Shown in pieces: positions 55,254 to 64,000 of a stretch of DNA of 64,000 nucleotides (positions are counted from its first letter, which is position 1; every line of letters starts with the position of its first letter). Source of the stretch: Dioctria linearis (lineage: Eukaryota > Arthropoda > Insecta > Diptera > Asilidae); assembly GCA_963930735.1 (NCBI GenBank), contig OZ005741.1, positions 143,843,382 to 143,907,381 of the forward strand, read 5' to 3'. A model generated the notes under the pieces. The model worked only from the letters and a program-made list of their open reading frames with translations. It made no database searches and was not told the origin of the DNA. The translations under genes and the position numbers were made by a program.

Positions 55254-56063
55254 AACTTTTAAATAGAGCGCATTTATTCGTACTGTTCCTTGAATGTCCT
55301 TCCGATTACTATTATGTCATATAAATAGACAAGACATGTTTTCCAGGTTAATCCACGTAAAACACATTCCATGAGTCGTTCGAATGTGGCTGGAGCATTA
55401 CATAATCCAAATGGCATAACTCTGAATTGCCATAAGCCACTTCCAACTGAGAAGGCAGTTTTCTCTCGGTCCTCGGGATGTATTTCCACTTGCCAGTAAC
55501 CACTCTTCAAGTCCAGTGTGGAAAACCAGTGCGCTCCGGAAATGCTGTCCAATATATCATCAATCACTGTTAATGGGTAGCTATCCTTTCTGGTTACGTT
55601 ATTGAATTGGCAGTAGTCTACGCAGAATTGGGTGCTGCCATTCTTTTTCCTGACCAAAACAACTGGCGATGTCCAAAGGGCTGTTAAATTCCTCTATTAT
55701 GCCTTGTTCCTTCATGGAGTTTATCATATCATCTGCAACTTCTGGTTGCTTGGCTAATGGTATTCTTCGTGGTGTCTGCCGAATGGGCCTAGAATCTCCT
55801 GTATCGATGCGATGCTGGACAATATTTTTTTGCCGAAATCATAATCATTCATTGCAAATAATTTCGAAAATTCCTCGATAACCTCTTTGGCATCGTTGTA
55901 TTGCTTTTCACTTAAGGCACTAGATGAAAGAATCTTCTGAACCTGTTGGGAATTAGCTGGTATAGGTTTTGTCTCCTTGATATTACTACCATCTTCCAAA
56001 TTAACAATCTGAGAAACGGGTTCACAATTTCCAATTATAGCACCTTCTTTTAGTTGTACCTCA
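55254..56063 (-). pseudogene. pol: RT core of the SAP-Gag element
   Basis: EGAIIGNCEPVSQIVNLEDG (from about 56055) joins protease to RT. QKILSSSALSEKQYNDAKEV, VRKKNGSTQFCVDYCQFNNV, HWFSTLDLKSGYWQVEIHPE and FGLCNAPATFERLME follow. The catalytic box reads YLYDI instead of YLDDI, abolishing one metal-binding Asp. A phase change near 55670-55750 separates the first part. Confidence 0.88.
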
Positions 56064-56735
56064 TTATACCCTAGATGAAATCAATAAGGGTATACTAAGT
56101 TTGTAGAGCAAAATGAATTGGACACCCACGCATAATATTAAGAGTTATTTTGATTTTTGCATGTCCGTCCGTCCGTCCGTCCGTCTGTCTGTCTGTGCGC
56201 ACGATAACTCGAGAACGCGTACACCTAGCTGAAATTTTGAACACGGACTTTAAAAAAAAAGTAAAATTAAGTTCGAAAATGAGACAAATCGGGCAACTCC
56301 TTCGTGGAGTTGCCATACAAAAATTTCGTTTTCCGCTATATATTTGAAAACTGCTTGAGAACACGTCGACGTAGAGAGCTAAAATTTAGTACATGGTGTT
56401 GTCATTGTACTAGCAAATAAAAATTTAAAAATGGAATAAATCAGGCAACTCCTTCTTGGTGTTGCCATATAAAAGTTTAGGTTTTTTACGTATACTGTGA
56501 AAACGATCAGTCCAAGACATTTTTATTGTCCTAAAAACTTCTTCCGAATATGAAATCCTATAAACTGGGTTATAATCATTTTTTCTGTCCGACGAACCGT
56601 TCTAGAAATATATGCGAAATTAACCACTGCAAAAATCAAAATTGCTCAAATGGGTGCCCATACGAAATTTCATACGGGCATTCATCTAGGGTATCAGAAG
56701 AATTGGTCTTAGACCAATATTAGCTTTTTTACTTC
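56064..56735 (+). mobile_element. Helentron-type short element, copy 2, inside pol
   Basis: It has the same ends as copy 1 (TATACCCTAGATGAAAT; TTCATCTAGGGTATC; hairpin ATTGGTCTtAGACCAAT, T run, ACTT). It splits the Gypsy pol frame between RVLNTSE and VQLKEGA, so it inserted after the Gypsy element. It has a longer (CCGT)n/(CTGT)n tract than copy 1. Confidence 0.75.
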
Positions 56736-57370
56736 TTTTCGGATGTGTTGAGCACTCTGACTGGAATTAATGTTGCGTGTTCTGCTTTCACTAAAGTCTT
56801 ACCAACGATGATGTTAGATGTTACTTTTGTAGGGCTAGGCTCTACCAGATAGAATCGGTAGGTCCCGATGTCATCAGTAGGCTTTGTCCATACTAGCATC
56901 TCGGAGCATGCAGAGAGCGTAATATTTTCACAGACCATCGTCCTTATTTTCGAAGGATAATCTGCTCCTACTCCTAGTCTCATAGGAATTTCTATGTTGC
57001 CATATTTGAGGATCCGTTCGCCGATATCTAGATTTATTCTATATGTGGTCATGAAATCTACTCCAAGAATGCATTCATCCATGATATCTGACACCAGGAA
57101 AGTGTGAGGAAATAGTAGTTCGCCTAGTTGAACATCCAAGGTAATTTCTCCAAAAACTTGTGCTGCTGCTCCAGTTGCTGTTCATAGTAAATATTTGGTA
57201 GTGTTGTGAAGCCACTTGTTTTTGACGAGGTCTGCTCTAATAATTGATCTCGAAGCCCCAGTGTCGATAGTGGTTGCGCAGCCATTTTTCCCTACACTTC
57301 CATATATAGCGAGACTGCTATTATTTCTCCGCAACTGGGCTACCTGATGATGACTTCGGGGCTGCCGACT
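56736..57370 (-). pseudogene. pol: Aspartic protease of the SAP-Gag element
   Basis: The active site TTIDTGASRSIIRADLV lies near 57230-57280. FLVSDIMDECILGVDFMTTY (LGxD turn) and the C-terminal part (57139-56729) follow in the same style. One in-frame stop near 57183 interrupts it. The frame is cut by the Helentron-type insertion. Confidence 0.85.
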
Positions 57371-57900
57371 CTACCAACCAACTTCTGCCCTCCAAAGTTG
57401 GTTTTTACATGTTTTTCGACTGTTCAACAGGAGAGCTGATGCGACTAGTCGCTGTTTCATATTTAGTCTCTCCACGAATAGGTTGCCCCTGTCTCCACAT
57501 CTTTGACATACTTTTCTATTCTCCTCTTCTTGTGATTCCATTCGTCGGCATTTTCTGCAGTCCCTTTGGAGATGTCCGGGTGTATTACAATTCCAGCATC
57601 GAAGAATACCACGTGATGGAGTGCTCTCTAATGACTGCATTCTGTTGCAAGTACATTCCTCCAACAAAATTTCTCTCACTCGTACTGCACTCCGAGAAGC
57701 TCGTCTAGCAGATTCATACGCTAATACATAGGCTAGCGCTTCTGCTGTTGACTTCTTTCCTGCTAGCCTTAGAGCTTGTTGTAAATATTGATCTGCAATA
57801 GCGTTCACAAATGATTCTGTTGCCACTTCATCATCTTTCCACATCAGCCTGCTGTTGTTGTAGTGATTCAGCATGCTTTTGATTAATTCTATCGCCTGTA
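57371..57900 (-). pseudogene. gag: Gag C-terminus and zinc knuckles of the SAP-Gag element
   Basis: MWKDDEVATESFVNAIADQY, ALRLAGKKSTAEALAYVLA, then CWNCNTPGHLQRDC, a canonical C-x2-C-x4-H-x4-C knuckle, and a second, decayed CQRCGDRGN. The His and last Cys of the second box are lost to a shift near 57460. Confidence 0.85.
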
Positions 57901-58787
57901 CTAATTAAGTGTAATCACGTTGCCTGTCAATCGATATAGTTTGTAATAGCTCTGACTTCGAAGTGCTAAGACCAGAGCTGTAGCTTTGTCTGCATCATTC
58001 CATCCATTTACTTTGGAGGCTGCCTCAAATAGTCTCTTGAAAATATGCCACGAATTTTGCCCATCAAATATTGGAGGTTTCATTTTGCCTGTACCGGATA
58101 TTTCAGTTCCTTCATGGCGAGGTTGTCGATGCTTCATTCTCTCCAAATCTGCTTTAAATTTGTCAAGCTTCTCCGTAAAATTTTGTTGTACTTCCGACAC
58201 TTGTTGTTGCGCTTCCGGCACTTGTTGTTGAACTTCCAGCACTTTCTGCTGGATTCCTTCAATTTTTACATTTTGTTCGTCTAATGAATTTTTAAGAAAA
58301 TTCTTTTGTTCCTCCAAACAGTTTTCTAGACAATTCTGCAAAGAACTCTTTTGTTCATCCCAACGGGCTTCCAGCGAATTCTTTTGTTCTTCTAACGGGG
58401 TTTCGAGAGAATTCTTTTGCTCTTCTAAGCATGCTTCCAGAGAATTCTTTTGTTCCTCCAAGAAAGACTGCTTTTGATCCTCAAGAGCATTCTTTTGTTC
58501 CTCCATGAGAGATTGCTTTTGCTCCTCAAGAGCATTCTTCATCTGCAGGGCTAAAAGCTCCATTTGGTCATTAAGGTACCCAAAAGCTGTTCCGTGCTCA
58601 CCACAGGCTCTTCTTCAGCTTCAGCTTCTTCTTCAAAAACAAATGTCTCAGGATTCTTTTCTTCCTCTATCAAGGCTTGTCTAAGTCGCTCGACTAGAAC
58701 ATTATATAGACCTGTCGTTTGCAATGACCGCTTCCACAACTCCACTTTCAATTCCTGTATGCAAAGCCCCTCTAGTTTGCGTCCCAT
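57901..58787 (-). pseudogene. gag: Gag N-terminus with SAP domain and repetitive coiled coil
   Basis: GLCIQELKVELWKRSLQTTG and VERLRQALIEEE (58787 on) form a SAP-type helix-turn-helix, a DNA-binding fold also seen in some Gypsy Gags. After an acidic stretch and a frame change near 58560 comes an irregular repeat of (S/A)LEEQKNS-like units (about 10 copies, 58560-58270), predicted coiled coil. VQQQVPEAQQQVSEVQQ, the capsid start (PPIFDGQNSWHIFKRLFEAA) and a stop at 57901 follow. Confidence 0.8.
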
Positions 58788-58918
58788 TCTTGCGTCTTTT
58801 GTAATTCACTCACAGTTTAATATAAAATTACCTTCCGGAATTTTTACACACGATTTCACAAAATTAATCACTCTTTGAATTTTAAAGTCAAATGCCACCA
58901 CTTTATTCCGCGATTTTA

Positions 58919-58932
58919 CCCCACTTCTGACA
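58919..58932 (-). promoter_or_regulatory. Primer binding site, tRNA-Leu type
   Basis: On the minus strand TGTCAGAAGTGGGG lies five bases after the LTR end. It is complementary to a leucine tRNA acceptor 3' end without CCA, as I remember it. Confidence 0.6.
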
Positions 58933-58937
58933 CTAGT

Positions 58938-59293
58938 TGTTACTAGCGTGGCCTTAGTTCGTTATTTAAAACATAATATTTCAGATATCATAAACAAGTT
59001 CTTTCTTTTATTTAACTTCACTATTTACTTTTATAACATTTACAAACAATTATCATATCAAATCTTTATAGTTATCGCTAGTACTGTACTTCTAATTATC
59101 GCAATAGTTTACTTCGTTCATTTCACTGTCTGAAATAAGACTGCCTCCTGGATGTGAGAAGCGCCGTATTTATACTCAACGAATTATCCTCGAACCTGCC
59201 AGAATATTCCGTTCTCCGAACCCAAAGATGTTGGAAATACAAACACCTTTAGGTTAGTCACATCCTAACCTAAAGGTGTTTGTATTTCCAACA
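58938..59293 (-). repeat. 5' LTR of the SAP-Gag Gypsy element, 356 bp
   Basis: On the minus strand it runs TGTTGGAAATAC ... CTAGTAACA, with TATAAATAC near 59170 and AATAAA near 59010. It shares about 200 bp with 49199-49403. The 5' end is taken as the start of the 28-bp inverted repeat. Confidence 0.75.
59229..59293. repeat. 28-bp perfect inverted repeat at the LTR start
   Basis: TGTTGGAAATACAAACACCT... (59229-59256) is the exact reverse complement of 59266-59293, with a 9-base loop (GTCACATCC). Confidence 0.95.
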
Positions 59294-60216
59294 TATGTCG
59301 CTTGTGTCCCTTTGTAGCGTGTAAAAATATATTTTGTATTCATTAACAGCTCATGGAATATTTGAGTTGATCACAATCAAAACTAGTCTTGGCCACCATA
59401 AAGCATGTTGAGTTAAACGGCGAAAACTAATAACTTTTATATTTTGGCGGAATCGAATAAGTTCACTTCTTTTCCTTATTATGTATTAAATAGACAATAC
59501 TCACACGAAAGTTTTACACAAATTGAAGAACAAATGGCGTAGAAAAAAAATAATTAGTTTGTGCCCGCTTGGGACGCTGCGCTGTGGGTGGAGGAGCGGA
59601 AGACGGCTAACGTATAATGGGGGGGATGGTTTAGCTACTATATGAAAAAGACGCAGAGAAACGGAGCTGAGGGAGTGAAGTTATGAAGAAAAGTGTGAAG
59701 CAATGTCTGGATTTTATTTTTAAATTTTTCCATTTTCCATTTCCCTTTAAAGAGGGTGGATAGGGGTAGGATGGTCCTATTAGCATGCAATAAAATGTGA
59801 AATATTGTATGCAATAAATTGTGAAAAATTGTAGACATCCCAATGATTAATGCGGCGATAATATAATGTTATAAATAGTTCAAGAAAGTGCCGAGAGCCG
59901 ACATCAGTTAGCAAAAATGTGGATTCTGCTATTCAAAAATATCGGTTTTTGCTGCCAAATCGACCGTAAAATAGGGTTGAGCGAAAAGTAACTAATTTTC
60001 TGTTATGCACTCATCGAGACCTTTCCAAAAAATACGCGCATGCCGGGGTACGAGAGAAAGTAAAAATCGAGATTTTTTAATGAAAAATGCTCAAATTTGT
60101 AAATTTTCGCGGAGTTCCCGCAGTTAAATTGGCACAGAATCTGAAGGAAAGCGTGAAATTTCTTCGGATAATATACCATTGACAGAGGAGATATGTGCCT
60201 GTCTGATAGTGTGAAA

Positions 60217-60490
60217 GGCATGCCCGTGAGTTATCAGGGACCCCCGGTAGGTGGGGCTGAGTTGGCATGCAAAATTTATATAGTTTTTATTTCTTTTAAT
60301 AGGTAAATGAAATCCTATCGTCCTGAAATTTAGTATGGATAAGATAGTGTAAGTGGCATGCCCGTGAGTTATCAGGGACCCCCGGTAGGTGGGGCTGAGT
60401 GGGCATGCAAAAATTGTATAATTTTTATTTTTTTAAATAGGTAAATGAAATCCTATCGTCCTGAAATTTAGTATAGGTAAGCAGCTGCGC
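60217..60490 (+). repeat. 138-bp tandem duplication
   Basis: GGCATGCCCGTGAGTTATC, CCCCCGGTAGGTGGGGCTGAG and AAATCCTATCGTCCTGAAA recur in the same order 138 bases apart with few differences. Confidence 0.9.
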
Positions 60491-61512
60491 CGTTTAGCTG
60501 CATTAAAAAATAAAAAAAACTGGATTATTCAACAATTCGTTTAAATAAGTTTCAAAATGAATATTTCAGACCGAAATTTTGCCGTCGAAAATTAATTTTG
60601 GCAACGTAATCGGGAGGGGTGAAAAAATATGTTAAAAAATTAGAAAAAAATCAACAAAAAATTAACAAAAGGAATTTTGCAAATCGGATGATTATTAGCC
60701 GAGTTATGTGGTGGGGATGAATTGTGCGCTGTGCGGGGATTTGATTTAAAAAAATTCTTTCAACGAAGTTCTCCAGATTGGGAAAAAATGTACACCGGCC
60801 GATAGTACTCGCCGAGACCTTTCATTTGATATGCAACATGCTGTATATGTACGCGCGGGACGAAACTCCTAATAGACTCACCAAATCAGAAACAAATCAC
60901 AATGAATTTAGCAAAAATAATTTTTAAAATGGTCAGGAAATATGGCCGAGAAAAAGGGTGTTGACTGAGTAGCACACATACATATGCATGAGTTAATTAG
61001 ATTGAATTTAATTTAGCGTACCTGGTAATTTTATTTTATTAATTTCTTATATTGCCGGGAAACGAGAAGACTAACGGAGGAAAGATGTTTGGAGAGTATT
61101 TAGGAAATGGTGAGGGTCAGCCTTAGAGGGGTAGGGATAATTTTCAGGAGATGTATAAGGGGGTGAGGGAAGAGCAAATCGTTATTTTATCAGTTTTTGT
61201 TCAGGGAAATCTCCCACCTTCCCCCCGAAAATTTTTTGTAACCCGTAAATGATGAAGGCTTAACAGGCGCATATATAAGGAGCATAATATTGTGACGAAA
61301 TATGAAAAAGTATGCACTTAGCTCCCGTGGGATAAATGCTCATGCTACGCTTATAGGAGCTTCGATATTTCAATTTTTTTCTTCACACTTATAAAGCGTG
61401 TTAGTGCGGGTAACTTTCAGCGGTGTGACATGTTGGAATAGAATAATTAGTAATAGTACAATTGTTCGTGGAAAAACAAAATCAAGTTTTGCGGGGAAAC
61501 GTGAGGGGAAAA

Positions 61513-61531
61513 GGGGGGGGGGGGGGGGGGG
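61513..61531 (+). repeat. Run of 19 G
   Basis: A homopolymer of 19 guanines just left of the foldback element. It could form a G-quadruplex, or be an assembly/sequencing length error. Confidence 0.8.
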
Positions 61532-61547
61532 TTATATGGGCTCCCCC

Positions 61548-62243
61548 AATATTCTTGTATCAATTTACACATATAAATTTTCTCGTAAAGCCATTTTCTC
61601 GTATCAACTTTCTCGTAAAGCCATTTTCTCGTATCAATTTTCTCGTAAGTCAATTTGCTCGTATAAATTTTCTCGTGTTCCAATTTGCTCGTGTAAAACT
61701 ATGCTTTGAGTTAAATAGTTCGCACGGCGAGCAATTTAATTCAAAGCATAGGTTTACACGAGCAAATTGGAATACGAGCGAACGATTTAATTCAAAGCAT
61801 AGTTTTACACGAGCAAATTGGAATACGAGAAAACTCGCGCGCGCGAACCAATTATTTCAAAACATAAGTTCACACGAGTTTTGGATTATTCGATGAGTAT
61901 TTAATTTAAAACAGAAACAAATCATTTGATTTACATAGAAGAATTCTTTAATAAAGGAAATACTTCTTATAATTTAATGCAATTTACTGTTAACATAATA
62001 CAAAACCTTGTTTTAGTATTTGTTGTTTGCAATTAAATACTCGTAGTAAAATGTTAACAAGGTTGCATACGAGATAACTGTATACGAGCAAATTGTCTTA
62101 AGAGCAAATTGATACGAGCAAATTGACTTACGAGAAAATGGCTTTACGAGAAAATTGTTACGAGAAAATGGCTTCACGAGGAAATTGATACGAGCAAATG
62201 TCGTACGAGAAAATTGATACGAGCAAATTGCTACGAGAATATT
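61548..62243. mobile_element. Foldback element with short-repeat arms
   Basis: It begins AATATTCTTGTATCAATTT and ends AAATTGCTACGAGAATATT, inverted counterparts. Both arms are built of 17-25 bp units such as CTCGTAAAGCCATTTT (left) and AAAATGGCTTTACGAG (right). The left arm contains an inner palindrome around 61680-61770 (CCAATTTGCTCGTGTAAA ... TTTACACGAGCAAATTGG), followed by a further unit to 61830. The loop (61880-62080) is AT-rich with no ORF. Long inverted repeats made of short direct repeats are typical of FB-type elements. Confidence 0.8.
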
Positions 62244-64000
62244 AGGTTATACCGTTTATATGGGGGGTAACTGTGGGGTAACGAGACGCAAGATATAGAG
62301 GGGTAGGGGGAATTTTTAGGTGAAGTATAAAGCGGTGAGGAAGGACAAACCCTTTTTTTACAGTTTTTGTTCTGAGAAATTCTCCCCCTTCCCCCGAAAA
62401 AGATTCCCCTCCGTGGAAAAGATGCACCTCAAGCAGGCGCATATAGGCCATAGAACAAATTTTGGAGAGTCGAGGGCAAATTTTTCAGAAAAATAAAGAA
62501 AAAACGAATTTTACCACCCTAAAAAAATGTTCTTGCTGGGCTGGTAGGAATCTCGAAATTTCGAATGTTTTTTTTCGATTTCGAAAACCCGCTATCTTAT
62601 GTAAGTTCTAGCGGTCCATTATGTTAGAATTGAATAAGAAGTAATAGTATAATGTTGAGCTGAAAATACCTCCATTTTTCCGAAAAATCTCAAGTTTAGT
62701 ATTTCGAATTTTGGAAATTCGAACATCCAAAAACGGTAAAGAATGGCTTCCATACAAATGTATTACGTGTTCGAATCTCATTAAAATCGGTTTATAATTA
62801 CGGCAGTTGTGAGCATATCAAATTTCGATTTATAATTACGGCAGTTGCGAGCATATCAAATTTTGGGTAGCTAACCAACTTGACAACTGCCACCCCCTTC
62901 TCCTGTGATTAAATCAATAAAAATTTATATCAGCTAGTAGTACTTCGAAAGTTGTATTCGCGTTTAACTTGTATAACGAAAGATTGTAATTGGACAAAAA
63001 TACAGGTGTTGGCAAATTTGGGTGGGTTTCCACCCCCACCATAAAAAAAACCCCGCCTGATAAAATGTTCCTCCACGAATTATAGCAATTAATAAGACAA
63101 GGCAAATGAAAAAAACCATTTCCCGATTGGACCCAACCCTACTGAGTTATGTTCATTTGAAAATTAGGTGATCTATTACTACACTTCGAATAGAAAACAG
63201 TATAGTACTAAAAAAGTTGGTATGTAGATCGAAAGACCTCAACGTCCCACAAATGTTGACGCTTTTTTAAAAAATAGAAAATATACTGCGTTCCCTGCGG
63301 GGGTCGAAATTTAATCTAGTACATTTTGAACAATTTAGTACCCCATCGGATAGCTGATTTTTTTTAAGAAGTTTAAGTACCGACACCCCAACAGTCGGAG
63401 GTCAAGGGGCCCAGCTACAATTAAACGAATTTTGAGAGGCTAATTTCCCCCCTACCCATCAGGCGGGAAAAAAGTATCCTAGCCTGTAAAAGAATCAATT
63501 AAGTAATAGAGAAAAAATACCCGAACAAAATCCGCCCGTAATGTTCGGAGGAGATAGCGGTTATGTGTTTTCAATATGTATGGTGGTTTCCCCTCTGATA
63601 CGATTTTGAACCCCCTTGAGCTTCCACCCCTTTTGACTTACGAACTTGAAAACCAATCACCTTACTTACCTAGTTGATATCTTCCCTTTAAGACCTTAAT
63701 GAATCCTCTAGGATGCCAGGTTGAGAAAGTATAGTCGCCTAAAATTGAAACTTTGAAGCCCCGCCCAACCCAGAGCTTACCCCTCCTGCTTAAATGATGA
63801 CCACCAAAAGATGCGCGATAACGAGATCTACTTACATACTGAATTTGGTAAAACAAAGTATTATCGAAATTACCCCCTCCATTTTCGAAATTCGCCTTCG
63901 AATCTATCTTTACCCTGTGGGCACCTAAGTTTCGAATCTAATAAGCCTATATATATATATCTACCATTTCTGGTCTCGGAGGAGATAGATCCCTCGAAAA
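62244..64000. other. Non-coding repeats to the window end
   Basis: No gene. About 62265-62455 resembles 61085-61290 (GAGGGGTAGGG, TTTTGTTCNGNGAAAT, CAGGCGCATATA). A 38-bp duplication (TTTATAATTACGGCAGTTG, 62791 and 62829) and an (AT)n tract at about 63947-63960 are present. Confidence 0.6.

Larger units (their letters stand above)
49199..59293 (-). mobile_element. SAP-Gag Ty3/Gypsy element, minus strand, with nested insertions
   Basis: Reading down from 59293: LTR, primer site, gag, protease, RT/RNase H, integrase C-terminus, partial LTR (49199-49403). A Helentron-type repeat (56064-56735) splits pol after the protease. A small copia-like element (53740-54468) and about 3.8 kb of other DNA replace the first half of integrase. 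The LTRs share a long stretch (TAGTTCGTTATTTAAAAC ... CACTGTCTGAAATAAGAC) with few differences. Confidence 0.8.
59300..61540. other. Non-coding repeats, no gene
   Basis: No coding signal. A 138-bp duplication (GGCATGCCCGTGAGTTATC at 60217 and 60355) lies in it. Minus- and plus-strand open frames here have no motif. Confidence 0.6.

Noticed and set aside
49195..59297. Target-site duplication around the SAP-Gag element
   Set aside because: Flanks read ATAT and TATG on the plus strand and do not match cleanly; not claimed.
61398..61896. Overlapping frames of 78-144 codons with repeated FLVKPFSRIN-like units
   Set aside because: They are translations of the foldback arm modules and the poly-G run.
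1..64000. CRISPR arrays, bacterial operons, rRNA genes
   Set aside because: No regularly spaced short repeats with unique spacers, no ribosome-binding pattern and no rRNA-like sequence were seen.

Overview
The window looks like a transposon-dense, AT-rich stretch of a dipteran genome. The case for a fly is the set of repeat families (errantivirus-like and Ulysses/Osvaldo-like Ty3/Gypsy elements, a SAP-domain Gypsy element, jockey/CR1-like and I/LOA-like non-LTR elements, Helentron-type short repeats ending in a hairpin) together with short TATA promoters and a fly-like last exon. A tephritid or drosophilid relative is my guess, not something the sequence proves. Nothing bacterial is present: no operons, no Shine-Dalgarno pattern, no CRISPR.

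Layout. 1-3958: two broken errantivirus-like pieces (env plus LTR; then RNase H, integrase and an env tail). 3960-6600: AT-rich DNA with an 81-bp tandem array. 6600-10120: an unrecognised ORF and, on the minus strand, a decayed gene of a widespread transposase-like family with D..D..E-like motifs. 10970-12180: a possible LTR. 12200-39108: a cluster of Ulysses/Osvaldo-type Gypsy elements. Fragment A is an integrase. Element B has an LTR, PBS, gag and integrase with the middle deleted. Element C is nearly full length (20508-39108), with LTRs of about 2.5 kb, a tRNA-Lys primer site present three times, a gag that begins with a C4HC3 zinc finger, protease, RT/RNase H and integrase. C is itself interrupted by a 2.1-kb insert in its 5' LTR and by a jockey/CR1-like element in its RT.

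39109-41390: decayed sequence with a tRNA-like patch. 41390-46503: two I/LOA-like non-LTR copies head to head. 46916-47855: the only convincing host coding sequence, the last exon of an ER-bound oxygenase (mpaB/rubber-oxygenase-like) gene on the minus strand. 48187-48884: a Helentron-type short element. 49199-59293: a minus-strand Gypsy element with SAP-domain Gag and a tRNA-Leu-type primer site. It carries a second Helentron-type copy, a tiny copia-like element and about 3.8 kb of other DNA. 59300-64000: non-coding repeats including a 0.7-kb foldback element.

Apart from the oxygenase exon, every protein signal is a retroelement or transposon remnant. Most carry frameshifts or stops, so the window records layers of insertion and decay rather than cooperating genes. 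The most novel-looking points are the Gag zinc finger, the triplicated primer site, the tRNA-Lys-like halves in reversed order, the LTR-LTR palindromic junction and the unexplained ORFs in the B LTR.
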